Source: Lachnospiraceae bacterium (GTDB taxonomy: Bacteria; Bacillota; Clostridia; Lachnospirales; Lachnospiraceae). Taken from it: a DNA stretch of 40,117 bases. The notes under the pieces were generated by a model. The model saw only the letters and a program-made list of their open reading frames with translations, did not search any database and was not told the origin of the DNA. The translations under genes and the position numbers were made by a program. Below, piece by piece: positions 32,327-40,117 of the stretch; position 1 is the first letter of the stretch; each line of letters opens with the position of its first letter. Location of the stretch: assembly GCA_024680815.1 (NCBI GenBank), contig JAILBQ010000102.1, positions 1 through 40,117 of the forward strand, written 5' to 3'.

Positions 32327-34063
32327 TTACTTCCCGGAAGGCTTCTTACCGGGGTTCTTTAAGGGAAGCTTTTTCCATAAGAGCACCGCCAAAGCGCCCA
32401 GCACCCCGATTATAATAACAACGGCGGCCTTTACCGGCGAGGATTTTGTTTGAACTTCCTCTTCCGCGGGGCCTTCCTCCCCCTCCGTAAGGTCAATTTC
32501 CTCTATATCCTCTTCTCCGTCTTCTTCATAGATCTCTTCTTCCTCGGGATCATATTCGTTTTCAACAAGAAAGGCAGGCTTTTCCACACTGTAGCTTTCC
32601 CAGGACTCCTCCTCGGAAATTCCCGTAAGATCAGCGGTTTTGTCATAATCCGTAACCGTCACGGTAAAATCGCTCTTTCCTTTAACCAGAACCTTTCCGT
32701 CCGCTCCCTTAACGGTAACCTTTTTTCCGTTCTCATCTTCAATCTTTCCGCCGTTATGAAGGTGCGTCACTACGGAATCGCCGGTAACAATCCATTTGGA
32801 CTTCTTATCGATGGTAAGGGAGGAGCTTCCGCTTCCGCCGGCAATCGAAGCGCTCTCATCCTCCTTAAATGCCCCCTTAAGGGTGGATTCTTCGGTCAGA
32901 AACAGCTTAAGATTGCTGATGGAGTCACAGATCACGTCGCCTGCGGCGCTCTGATTCTTCATTGTAAATACGCAGTCCGCCCCGTTTTTCCCGCTTTTTC
33001 CCCAGCCCCTTTTGTTTACATTGCCGGTGGCTCTGAGGAAAAAGTCCGGCTTCGTTACGGAGGACATGTCCACTCCGGATAAAAGGAAGCGGCTTTTTGT
33101 GTTCGTGGTATAAAAAAGACCGCCGTTATTTGAGGACAGGGAACCGCCTGTCATTTCAAAGGTTCCCTCTCCCTCTTCGGAATCTCCAGAGCCGCTCTGG
33201 TAGACAATGACAGACCAGGTGCAGTCGTTCCTGTCATCCTCCTTCATGGCCGAGGACAGATGGGAATCAAAGAGCCTTAAGGTGTTTTTCCCCTCAAGGC
33301 ACACTCCCTCGGAGCCTTCGGCGGTAAGCATGGCGTCATGCACCGAAATGTCGGCCGTGCAGTAGACCGCAGGGGATCCAGCCCCGGTGCTTATATATTC
33401 GCCGCCGTCAATTACCATTTTTCCGCCGCCCCTGTCGGAGCGGATGGCCGCAGAGCTCTCGCCTTCGGTAGAAACAAATGAATTCCAGGCGTAAAGTGAC
33501 CCGCCCCCGGCAACGTGAAGGCCTCCGGAGGTGTTCTGCAGGGTCTCGATATAATAATCCTCGGCGTAGGTAATGCCCTTATCGTATGAAAACAGACCCG
33601 CGCCTCCGGCCGAATCTGTATAGACGCTGCCTCCGGCCAGTAAAGCCTCACCGTCGGTATTCAAAAACGCGGCTCCGACTCCGTAAAAGCTGGCGGCGTC
33701 GCCTCCGGTGCTGTCGGAGCTGTTGCGCTCGAGATCCAGGTCGATAAGCTTTACTTTGGCTCCTTCGCTCACAAGCACCGCGTTTTCGTCGGGCCCGTTG
33801 GACTGGATCACAACCTCTTCATCTTCTTCGTCCTCGAAATATTCCTGGATGGCGTCCCACTCGGTGACTGCCTCCACTCCCATGGGACCGCCCGGTTTGC
33901 CTCCTTCGCCCGGAGGCATATCCGGAGCTTCTCCCATAGCCCCGGGAGGGGGAGCGGGAGCGCTTTCGGACGCTAATAAAGGCAGCGGCGAAACCATCAG
34001 CAGGGCGCAGATTCCGGCAGTCGCCGCAGGAAAGAATTTCCGGCATAATCTGTTTTTATACAT
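32327..34063 (-). CDS. Secreted, membrane-anchored beta-helix-like surface protein
   Basis: The 578-residue protein has a signal peptide (about 1-32, ending LLASES) and a Pro/Gly-rich segment (about 35-60). A long body (about 75-480) of short beta-type repeats follows, with alternating Gly/Ser/Asp turns (GGSVYTDSAGGAGLFSYD, IDGGEYISTGAGSPAVY, MTGGSLSSNNGGLFYT). This suggests a right-handed parallel beta-helix as in adhesins or pectate-lyase-like proteins. A strongly acidic stretch (about 505-540) precedes a C-terminal helix (about 545-566) and a basic tail, so it is probably anchored in the membrane facing out. Its ATG overlaps the TSCPD gene stop by 8 bases, placing it in the RND operon. No catalytic motif is recognised. 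Confidence 0.82.
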   Translation of the reverse strand: MYKNRLCRKFFPAATAGICALLMVSPLPLLASESAPAPPPGAMGEAPDMPPGEGGKPGGPMGVEAVTEWDAIQEYFEDEEDEEVVIQSNGPDENAVLVSEGAKVKLIDLDLERNSSDSTGGDAASFYGVGAAFLNTDGEALLAGGSVYTDSAGGAGLFSYDKGITYAEDYYIETLQNTSGGLHVAGGGSLYAWNSFVSTEGESSAAIRSDRGGGKMVIDGGEYISTGAGSPAVYCTADISVHDAMLTAEGSEGVCLEGKNTLRLFDSHLSSAMKEDDRNDCTWSVIVYQSGSGDSEEGEGTFEMTGGSLSSNNGGLFYTTNTKSRFLLSGVDMSSVTKPDFFLRATGNVNKRGWGKSGKNGADCVFTMKNQSAAGDVICDSISNLKLFLTEESTLKGAFKEDESASIAGGSGSSSLTIDKKSKWIVTGDSVVTHLHNGGKIEDENGKKVTVKGADGKVLVKGKSDFTVTVTDYDKTADLTGISEEESWESYSVEKPAFLVENEYDPEEEEIYEEDGEEDIEEIDLTEGEEGPAEEEVQTKSSPVKAAVVIIIGVLGALAVLLWKKLPLKNPGKKPSGK

Positions 34064-34313
34064 TTTCGGCCGCCTTTGCTTCGGTCAGTGCTTTTGAGAG
34101 CTGGTCCGCGCAGCTGGTGCCTCTTCCGCCGCAGTCGTTTCCTTTCAGAATCCCGGCGACTTTACCGGCGTCCTCGCCCTCCACCAGCTTTGCTATTGCC
34201 TTGAGGTTTCCGTTGCATCCGCCCGTAAAGACGAGGTTACGGATCTTCCCCTCCTCCAGCTCAAACGTAATCTTCGTGGCGCAAACCCCCTTCGGTGTAA
34301 ATGTGTGTGTCAT
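34056..34313 (-). CDS. TSCPD-domain small protein (TIGR03905-like)
   Basis: The 85-residue protein starts at the ATG at 34313, because AAAGGAGG lies just upstream (inside a longer in-frame extension, which I rejected). It contains GVCATKITFELEEGKI, VFTGGCNGNLKAI and the name-giving region GRGTSCADQLSKAL. TSCPD domains occur at the C-terminus of some class II ribonucleotide reductases and as short stand-alone proteins like this. Three to four conserved cysteines suggest metal or redox function; the role is not known. It lies 19 bases after the RND permease gene and overlaps the surface-protein gene. Confidence 0.88.
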   Translation of the reverse strand: MTHTFTPKGVCATKITFELEEGKIRNLVFTGGCNGNLKAIAKLVEGEDAGKVAGILKGNDCGGRGTSCADQLSKALTEAKAAENV

Positions 34314-34332
34314 ATATCCTCCTTTCATTTAT

Positions 34333-37300
34333 TCACTTACCATCATCTTCCTCGACCGTCGCCTCCAGATGGCGTTCGGCAATTTTCCTTGTGACCTTCT
34401 TTCCTTTTTTCTTCGCTCTCTTCTTCCTGAGCCTCTCCAGCATCAGATAGAAGGTGGGCAGCAGAACGAGAGTAAGAATCGTGCTTGCGAATAGTCCCCC
34501 GATTATAACGATTCCCATGCCCTGCATCGACTTGGCGTTTTCCGAAGTTCCGAGAGCCACCGGAATCATGGAAAGAATCGTGGTCAGGCTTGTCATGAGA
34601 ATCGGCCTTAAGCGGCTTTTTCCGGTTTCTATAAGGGCGGTGTTTATTTCCATACCTTCGCTGCGCAGCAGGTTGGCGGTATCCACATAAATAATACCGT
34701 TATTCACCACGATTCCTGCCAGCATCAGAATTCCCATTAAAGACACCATGGAAATCTTTACTCCGGTAATAAACAGCAGCAGTATCGACCCCACCAGGGA
34801 GAAGGGAATGCAGAGCATGATGAGCAGGGAATAAGCCATGGATTCAAACTGAATCGCCATAACCATGAACACCAGGAAAACCGCGATGAATATCGCCTCC
34901 GCAATCGCGGTAAACTCCTCCTTCATCATCCGGTCGGAGGCGCTGGTGGCGAAATCCACCGAAGAGGGAAACTCAAGGCCATGGGCAGCCTCATCAATCT
35001 GTTTTCCCACCTCGTCCACGGTGTCCTTCGTCAGCGTTGCCGTAACCGAAGCGTAATAAAGCCCGTCCTGCTTCTGAATTTCCCTGGGAGAAGAGGCGAA
35101 TTTCACCTCTGCCATCTCCGTAAGGGGCACCGCAATCCCGGCCGGGGAGGTGAAGGTCATGGAGTCGATATCGCTTAAGTTCTGATACCGGTCCGTGGGA
35201 TATTCCACTGTTACGGAATATTCCTTTCCGTCCAGGTTGACGTCCATGGTCTTTTTTCCGGTCATGTTGGTATAGACCATGCCGGAGAGCTGCCCGGCAG
35301 AAAAGCCCCTGGCCTGGGCCATAACCGGATCAATTACGACCTCCGCCTTCGAGCCGCCCTCTGTAGTGGAGCTCTCCACAAAAAGCACTCCGTCCATGCT
35401 CTTCATGACCTCTTCGATCTGAGAGGAGGCGAGCTTTAAGTCCTCCAGGTTCGTGCCCTGAAGGTCAAGCTCCTTCGTGACTCCCGTAGAAAGCCCTCCC
35501 ATTCCCGAAGAAGAACCGGAAGATGCGTTTAATTCACATTCCGCGGAAAAGTCTCTTAAGGCCAGATTCCATCTGTCGGCAATTTCCTGGGAAGGTGTTT
35601 TATTCTTCTTCGCCCTGTAGCCCGTTACCGTGGCGGAGGACGAGGCTTCGTTGACTGTTGCGGTATACCGGTCTATTTCGGGCTGGGAGGCTATATATTC
35701 CTCCAGACGCAGGACGTTTTTATCCATCTCCTCAAGAGAGAGATTCGGCCGGAAGGTCATGCTGACGTTTATAACTCCTTCGTCCGTTGAGCTCATAAGC
35801 TCTGAGTCCAGCTGCGTAGCCAGGGCAACAGCTCCTGCAAAGAGAAGGACGGAAATTAAAAAAACGGTTTTTTTCAGCCGAAGAGCAGTGGCGAGCAGCC
35901 TTCCGTAGCGCTCCGAAACACGCTCAAGAATCCGGTTCGTAAGACTCACCTTCTTTTCCACCGGCTGATAGCGCATGAAGAAGAACGGAATAATTGTCAT
36001 GGCTGAAATAAGGGACGCCATCAGCGCAAAAATTATCGTATAGCCCAGCTGGTTGAAAAGCTGGCCCGAAAGTCCCTGCATTCTTGCCAGGGGAAGGTAG
36101 ACTACGACGGTGGTAATCGTCGAACCGGTAATGGAGCTTATTACGATCTTTGTCCCTTCATAGGCCGCGTCAAAGAAGGTCATACCCTCATCCCGTTTCC
36201 TGAAGCACATTTCGATAACGACTATGGCATTATCCACCATCATGCCTATGCCGATAACCAGTGCGCTCATGGTCACGATGTTTAAGGAAAACCCCATGAA
36301 ATACATGCATATAACTGTGACCAGCAGGGAAATGGGCATGGAGGAGCCCACAATAAACGAGGCCTTGAAGTCCCCGAAGAAGATAAAGAGCACCAGCATG
36401 GAAAGAGCTATTCCGATAAGCAGGGTCTCCCCTACGGAAATAAGGGAATCCAGAATCGTATCAGCGCTGTCCTCCACTATGTCAATAACAAGATTGGGAT
36501 AGGCCTCCTTCAGGTCTTCCAGCACCGGCTTTAACTGGCGGGACAGGGTTACCGCCGAGGCCGACTGCTTTCTTTTTAACCCGATGCTTACGTCATCCTC
36601 TCCGTTATATCGGCTCAAGGAGGTTTTGTCCTTTACCGAATAGCCGATTTTCGCCACGTCCGAGAGGTGGATAACCTTTCCGGAACGGGTCGTTACCGGC
36701 ACCTGCTCCAGCTCCGGAATCGTTTCGTATTTAACCTTCGAGCTTAAATTGACTGTCTGATCCCCAAAGGCTACGCTTCCCGCGGGCATGGAGAAATTCA
36801 CGGCCGTTATCGCGTCCGCCACAGAGGAAATCGTGAGACCGTACTGGGAGGCATATTCGGGAATCAGCTCAACGCTTATATATTTCTCGTCTCCTCCGGT
36901 AACCGTGGTCTGGGCCAGAGCGCTTATTTTTTTAAGCTCAGGCTCTATATGCTCGTCCACCTCGTTTAAGACGTCGACTCCCTCTCCGGCGGCGGTAACC
37001 GAAAGGGTGATGTCGTCCATTGAATCCACGTCCATCTCCATGATGACGGGGTCTTTAACATCCTCCGGGAAAGAGGCTTTAAGAGAATCGATTTTTTTGC
37101 GTACGTCATCATAGGTGTCGTCCATATTCGTGCCGTAGTCGAACTGGACCAGCACATAGTTATAATCCTGATAGCAGCGTACGATGGAGGTTTTTACACC
37201 GGAAAGGGTTGAAACGGCTTCCTCGATTTTTGTGGCCACAAGCTCGTCCTGTTCCTCGGGAATCGCTCCGGGAAACATCGTGTAAACCGCCATCATCGGG

Positions 37301-37431
37301 TAGTTTATTTCGGGCATGAGCTTTAAGCTTATTCCGGTAATGGAAATAAGCGCAAACACCATGAGGGCAATCAGGCTCACCAGCACCGTTACGGGCCGCT
37401 TTAAACAGCCCCTGGTTAACGCCGCTCCCAT
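34333..37431 (-). CDS. RND-family efflux transporter permease (HAE-type)
   Basis: The 1032-residue protein has the RND layout: an N-terminal helix, a large extracytoplasmic loop, six helices, a second large loop and six more helices. It opens with the familiar RPVTVLVSL and ITGISLKLMPEINYP. The proton-relay region of helix 4 reads GMMVDNAIVV with D400 and N401; many non-AcrB members also have Asp-Asn here. PVALGTSENAKSMQGMGI near the C-terminus matches the helix-11 motif. It should export a hydrophobic or lipid-like compound by proton antiport. The adaptor gene ends directly upstream. No outer-membrane channel gene is present, as expected for a single-membrane cell. Confidence 0.94.
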   Translation of the reverse strand: MGAALTRGCLKRPVTVLVSLIALMVFALISITGISLKLMPEINYPMMAVYTMFPGAIPEEQDELVATKIEEAVSTLSGVKTSIVRCYQDYNYVLVQFDYGTNMDDTYDDVRKKIDSLKASFPEDVKDPVIMEMDVDSMDDITLSVTAAGEGVDVLNEVDEHIEPELKKISALAQTTVTGGDEKYISVELIPEYASQYGLTISSVADAITAVNFSMPAGSVAFGDQTVNLSSKVKYETIPELEQVPVTTRSGKVIHLSDVAKIGYSVKDKTSLSRYNGEDDVSIGLKRKQSASAVTLSRQLKPVLEDLKEAYPNLVIDIVEDSADTILDSLISVGETLLIGIALSMLVLFIFFGDFKASFIVGSSMPISLLVTVICMYFMGFSLNIVTMSALVIGIGMMVDNAIVVIEMCFRKRDEGMTFFDAAYEGTKIVISSITGSTITTVVVYLPLARMQGLSGQLFNQLGYTIIFALMASLISAMTIIPFFFMRYQPVEKKVSLTNRILERVSERYGRLLATALRLKKTVFLISVLLFAGAVALATQLDSELMSSTDEGVINVSMTFRPNLSLEEMDKNVLRLEEYIASQPEIDRYTATVNEASSSATVTGYRAKKNKTPSQEIADRWNLALRDFSAECELNASSGSSSGMGGLSTGVTKELDLQGTNLEDLKLASSQIEEVMKSMDGVLFVESSTTEGGSKAEVVIDPVMAQARGFSAGQLSGMVYTNMTGKKTMDVNLDGKEYSVTVEYPTDRYQNLSDIDSMTFTSPAGIAVPLTEMAEVKFASSPREIQKQDGLYYASVTATLTKDTVDEVGKQIDEAAHGLEFPSSVDFATSASDRMMKEEFTAIAEAIFIAVFLVFMVMAIQFESMAYSLLIMLCIPFSLVGSILLLFITGVKISMVSLMGILMLAGIVVNNGIIYVDTANLLRSEGMEINTALIETGKSRLRPILMTSLTTILSMIPVALGTSENAKSMQGMGIVIIGGLFASTILTLVLLPTFYLMLERLRKKRAKKKGKKVTRKIAERHLEATVEEDDGK

Positions 37432-38889
37432 TTATTCATCAGCCTCGGTCCGGGCCGAAGGACGGAGCTTCACGCCCTCCTTTAACTGGGTTGAATAGGA
37501 AACAACAACCTCGTCGGAGAACTCAAGACCCGAAATGACCTCAATATCGTCTGCGTTGGAAAGCCCCGTAACAATATCCTTTCTGACGGCAACCCCGTTT
37601 TCATGCACAAGAACATAGGGCTGATCACCGTCAAAATAGACCGCGTTTACCGGAACCGTGAGGGCGTTTCTCGATTCCCTCGTCGTTGTGCGCAGACTCA
37701 CTGTAGTACCGCTTATAAGCGCATCCGTATCGGCCACGGCCTCCACCTTGAAAAGCCCCGTGGCAGCGTCCAGAATATTGTTAACGTTTGTGATTCTGGC
37801 CGCATATCTTTCCCTGCCCTTTGTGATGACGGCCTCGTTTCCGGGACGGATCTGCCTTGCACTTTCCTCCGCCACATAGAAGGAAATCTTGTTTTTCGCG
37901 TCGCTCTCAATGACATAGGCCTGAACCGAGGGCGAGGCCATGTTGTGTTCTGATACGTTTATGGCTGTAATCGTGCCTGAAACCGGGGCCGTAACCTTTG
38001 TATAATCCAGAGCCATTTTCGCGTTTTCCAGAGCGGCTTTGGCCTGCTTTATACCTATTTCCGAATTGGTGAGAGCCACCTCCGCCCCAACCCACTGGGC
38101 GTTTATACCGAAAAGGGTGGAGTTTTTCGTGTAGGTGTTGTAGTCCGCCTGGTTCCTGAGGGCCATGTCGTAGCCCTCCTGGGCGATATAATAGTTAAAT
38201 TCGCTGGTTTCGGCGTTGTTCTCGTTTATCCTTACGTTTCTTTCGGCACCTGTTACGGCGTCCTCGGCGGCCTCCACCTGGCTTTTAGTGGCAAGTCCTG
38301 CCTTTTTGGCATCTTTAACGTCATCGAGGGTGTCTTTTGCCGAATCCACAGCCTCGTTGGCCGCATCCACGCTTTCCCCGGCATTTGCCAGGGTGTTTCC
38401 CGCCGCTATGGCGCTGGCATAGGACTGATCCACAGCAACCTGCATCTGCTGCTCGGTGGTGGGCATCTTTCCCCAGGTCTCGTTGGCGTTGGCGATTGAA
38501 GAGGCAGTGGAGGCCTGCTGGGCTCTGTACCCCACTTCGGCCTGCTTAAGGGAGTTTTCCGCCTGAGTCACGGCAATCTTCGCCGCTTCGTCATCTATGG
38601 CAAAGAGGAGCTCTCCTTCGTTTACATGGTCTCCCACCTCGAAATGCTTTTCCGTCACTTCCCCGGAAACCTTGGGGATGACTATTACCTGGCTGTCCGC
38701 CTCCACGGAGGCAGCGAAATCGGAGCTTATGGTTATTGAAGAGGTTTTGGGAAGGCGTGTTATAACATCCAGAATAACCTCGGTTTCTTCTTCTTTTTCT
38801 TCCTTTTTTGCCCAGGGGGCGCTGCAGGAGGTAAGAAGCAGGGCCGAGGCAAGCATGGCTGATATTATTTTATAAAGTGATTTTTTCAT
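37432..38889 (-). CDS. RND periplasmic-adaptor-like (HlyD/MFP) lipoprotein
   Basis: I chose the ATG at 38889 (485 residues), as it begins a lipoprotein signal with lipobox LLTSC (Cys22). A GTG 17 codons upstream would bury the signal. The body has the usual adaptor order: lipoyl half-motif (IVIPKVSGEVTEKHFEVGD), a long alpha-helical hairpin (about 95-290, Ala/Glu/Asn-rich), the second lipoyl half (VTAPVSGTITAINVSEH), then beta-barrel and membrane-proximal domains (GLSNADDIEVISGLEFSDEVV). It is the first gene of the RND operon, directly abutting the permease. No strong ribosome binding site is visible, but an extended -10 promoter lies about 42 bases upstream. Confidence 0.92.
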   Translation of the reverse strand: MKKSLYKIISAMLASALLLTSCSAPWAKKEEKEEETEVILDVITRLPKTSSITISSDFAASVEADSQVIVIPKVSGEVTEKHFEVGDHVNEGELLFAIDDEAAKIAVTQAENSLKQAEVGYRAQQASTASSIANANETWGKMPTTEQQMQVAVDQSYASAIAAGNTLANAGESVDAANEAVDSAKDTLDDVKDAKKAGLATKSQVEAAEDAVTGAERNVRINENNAETSEFNYYIAQEGYDMALRNQADYNTYTKNSTLFGINAQWVGAEVALTNSEIGIKQAKAALENAKMALDYTKVTAPVSGTITAINVSEHNMASPSVQAYVIESDAKNKISFYVAEESARQIRPGNEAVITKGRERYAARITNVNNILDAATGLFKVEAVADTDALISGTTVSLRTTTRESRNALTVPVNAVYFDGDQPYVLVHENGVAVRKDIVTGLSNADDIEVISGLEFSDEVVVSYSTQLKEGVKLRPSARTEADE

Positions 38890-38930
38890 TTGCAGGCCCG
38901 GTTTTGCTGATTTTTTTAGTAACTTTCGTG

Positions 38931-38939
38931 ATTCTAACA
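38931..38939 (-). promoter_or_regulatory. Extended -10 promoter of the RND operon
   Basis: On the minus strand, TGTTAGAAT (38939-38931) gives a TGn-TAGAAT extended -10 box. A clear -35 at 17-18 bases is missing; TTGTGG lies about 20 bases upstream. The box is 41 bases from the adaptor ATG at 38889. The surrounding region is very AT-rich. Confidence 0.5.
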
Positions 38940-38964
38940 CACGTTATTCATTAAATCCACAAAT

Positions 38965-38981
38965 TTCACATTATTTTTACA
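38965..38981 (-). promoter_or_regulatory. WalR-like direct repeat in the divergent intergenic region
   Basis: On the minus strand, TGTAAA is followed after five bases by TGTGAA, an 11-base-period direct repeat. This matches the WalR/YycF box (TGTWAH-N5-TGTWAH) with one mismatch. WalR controls peptidoglycan hydrolase genes in Firmicutes, and the plus-strand gene nearby looks like one. The site is about 31 bases upstream of that gene's -35 box. The match is short and may be chance in AT-rich DNA. Confidence 0.3.
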
Positions 38982-39011
38982 TTTTTTCGTCTCTAATCGC
39001 GGATTTTTCCC

Positions 39012-39040
39012 TTGATTTTTCAGAATTTTTACAGTAAAAT
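39012..39040 (+). promoter_or_regulatory. Promoter of the secreted lysozyme-like gene
   Basis: TTGATT (39012-39017) and TAAAAT (39035-39040) are 17 bases apart. The expected start, near 39047, lies about 43 bases before the ATG at 39090. The 13-base palindrome TTTTAC-A-GTAAAA (39027-39039) overlaps the -10 box. Confidence 0.6.
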
Positions 39041-39050
39041 TAGCATACAC

Positions 39051-39073
39051 TTTACATAATTATTTTATGTAAA
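39051..39073. promoter_or_regulatory. 9-bp inverted repeat, candidate operator at the transcription start
   Basis: TTTACATAA (39051-39059) and TTATGTAAA (39065-39073) form a perfect inverted repeat with a 5-base spacer, placed just after the expected start of the plus-strand gene. It shares the TTTAC/GTAAA half-site with the palindrome at 39027-39039, suggesting one dimeric regulator bound at two sites. As RNA it could form a weak AT-rich hairpin in the leader, but it has no terminator T-tract. Confidence 0.55.
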
Positions 39074-39089
39074 CGGGTGATATTAAAAA

Positions 39090-40117
39090 ATGAAAAGAAC
39101 GCTTTATATATGGAAAAAAATATGTGCTTTCACTCTCTGTGCCCTGCTTGTTCTTCCCTGTGTGGCCTACGGAGAGGAAATAATCGACCTTCCGCCTGAT
39201 GAAACGGAGCTGAATGAAACGGTATCCGGGGAAGTGATTTCCGAACCGGAGCCTGAGATTACAGCCGGAGAAGAAGCCTCAGAGATGACCGGGGATGAAG
39301 AGCCGGTCGAAGAAGCCGGCAGCGGCGAGGGCGGGGACACCGGAAATGAACCCCCTGAAAGCGCTGAAAGTGAAAAAGCTCCGGAAGAAAGCGGAACGGG
39401 CGAAGACACCGGGAACGCTGAGATCCCGGAGGAGGTCGTGCCTGACGAAAGCGCGGCCGGTGAAAGTCCGGAAGAAACCGATGCCGCAGAGCCTGCGAAA
39501 GAAGCGTCACCCCGGATTATAACCGGCTTTTATCCTCTTTCAGAGGAGGAGTCCCTGTGTTCCTTTAAGGACCGCCCCTCTATTTCGGAAATTCTTGAGA
39601 TCCTTCCCTCCTCTCTTACCGTTTCCTTCCAGGACGGCGGCGATTCCGAATCAGTCCCCGTAAGCTGGAAGCCTCTGGTGGAGGACTACGAAAACTCCGA
39701 CGACTATTATTTCCAGTTTGACCCCGTCTGGGATGAAGAGGTTTATGCCCTCTCTCCCGCTGCGGATTTATCCTCCGTCCCCTATGTGGGCGTAATGGTG
39801 GAAACCTCGGATGCGGCCGTAATGGCCGGCTATTCCAACGAGGAAACGGTTTTCCGTTATCTTTTCGGTGTGATGGGTCTTAATCACGCCGCTTCCAGCG
39901 GGGTTCTCGCCAATATCCGGGCTGAATCCAACTTTAACCCCGCCGCTCTCGGGGACAACGGCACAAGCTTCGGTATCTGCCAGTGGCACGCTACCCGCTA
40001 TACTGCCCTCATTGACTATTGCGAAAAAAAGGGGCTGGACTATAAAACCCTGGACGGCCAGCTGTCTTATCTTAACTACGAGCTTTCGGGCACCTATAAA
40101 AATTCCGTCCTTGCCTC
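39090..40117 (+). CDS. Secreted acidic-stalk protein with phage-tail-lysozyme-like domain (3' end beyond window)
   Basis: I read this incomplete frame directly: it starts at the ATG at 39090 and is open to the window end, 342 residues so far. A signal peptide (about 1-28, ending PCVAYG) is followed by a very acidic Glu/Gly/Pro/Ala-rich linker (about 29-138) and a region of unknown fold (about 140-245). From about 248 a domain resembling the phage tail lysozyme family begins (YLFGVMGLNHAASSGVLANI, AESNFNPAALGDNGTSFGIC, QWHATRYTAL), with E279 as the likely catalytic Glu. It is probably a cell-wall hydrolase acting outside the cell. The upstream GGGTGAT is a moderate ribosome binding site. The partial C-terminus may hold a wall-binding domain. 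It is the only plus-strand gene, divergent from the RND operon. Confidence 0.88.
   Translation, partial: MKRTLYIWKKICAFTLCALLVLPCVAYGEEIIDLPPDETELNETVSGEVISEPEPEITAGEEASEMTGDEEPVEEAGSGEGGDTGNEPPESAESEKAPEESGTGEDTGNAEIPEEVVPDESAAGESPEETDAAEPAKEASPRIITGFYPLSEEESLCSFKDRPSISEILEILPSSLTVSFQDGGDSESVPVSWKPLVEDYENSDDYYFQFDPVWDEEVYALSPAADLSSVPYVGVMVETSDAAVMAGYSNEETVFRYLFGVMGLNHAASSGVLANIRAESNFNPAALGDNGTSFGICQWHATRYTALIDYCEKKGLDYKTLDGQLSYLNYELSGTYKNSVLA

Noticed and set aside
32450-33082. A 210-codon plus-strand open frame
   Set aside because: It is antisense to the beta-helix surface protein, which has a signal peptide, anchor and operon context; the plus-strand product has no recognisable features.
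34314-34328. Five-codon N-terminal extension of the TSCPD protein
   Set aside because: The extension is itself the ribosome binding site (AAAGGAGG) for the ATG at 34313.
1-40117. CRISPR arrays, insertion sequences, tRNA/rRNA genes, attachment sites, replication origin
   Set aside because: I saw no spaced direct repeats, transposase motifs, tRNA-like arms or rRNA-like blocks; the only tandem repeat is the coding one at 2625-2816.

Overview
The window looks like chromosomal DNA of an anaerobic Gram-positive Clostridia member, most likely a Lachnospiraceae relative. The reasons are RecU rather than RuvC-type context, a short-form HisG with HisZ, a 48-residue CD1871A-type CXXC peptide, strong AAGGAGG ribosome binding sites, a LytTR regulator, a second (ParC/ParE-like) type II topoisomerase, and no outer-membrane biogenesis genes. 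No rRNA, tRNA, CRISPR array, transposase or phage integration module was seen. Everything from 1 to about 38.9 kb is transcribed on the minus strand with very short gaps or overlaps. Only the last, truncated gene is on the plus strand. No gene-free stretch exceeds 300 bases; the longest is the 200-base divergent region at 38890-39089.

Reading in the direction of minus-strand transcription (right to left), the first unit is a lipoprotein adaptor, an RND permease, a small TSCPD protein and a beta-helix-like surface protein (38889 to 32327). The second unit starts at a promoter near 32300. It encodes a Pro/Arg-rich membrane protein, ArgH, Asd, a GGDEF(degenerate)-EAL protein, a type IA topoisomerase, a left-handed beta-helix protein and a LytTR-PAS regulator (32224 to 22714). 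ParE- and ParC-like topoisomerase genes follow behind a strong promoter carrying a paired inverted repeat (22584 to 18403). Next, rsmD, coaD and a coiled-coil protein start from a near-consensus promoter that predicts a nearly leaderless mRNA, and end near a GC-rich hairpin. pepD, a small membrane protein, an RluA-type pseudouridine synthase and recU then lead into a histidine cluster (hisZ-hisG-hisD-hisB-hisIE fusion).

The histidine cluster is translationally coupled to a pair of radical-SAM-associated proteins. After these come a secreted metallophosphoesterase, the CXXC peptide, a polyferredoxin-thioredoxin fusion, an HD-GYP protein with an unusual extracellular domain, and an unrecognised protein cut by the window edge.

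The most interesting points are: a membrane electron-transfer module in which a NapH-like polyferredoxin carries its own extracytoplasmic thioredoxin on a tandem-repeat stalk; a HisF-like domain without either catalytic aspartate fused to HisI-HisE; a type IA topoisomerase whose TOPRIM DxDxE motif reads DxGxE; a paired palindromic element, possibly NrdR-like, over the parE promoter; and a palindrome-rich divergent promoter region in front of a secreted acidic-stalk lysozyme-like protein. All functional statements rest on reading motifs by eye; no database search was run.
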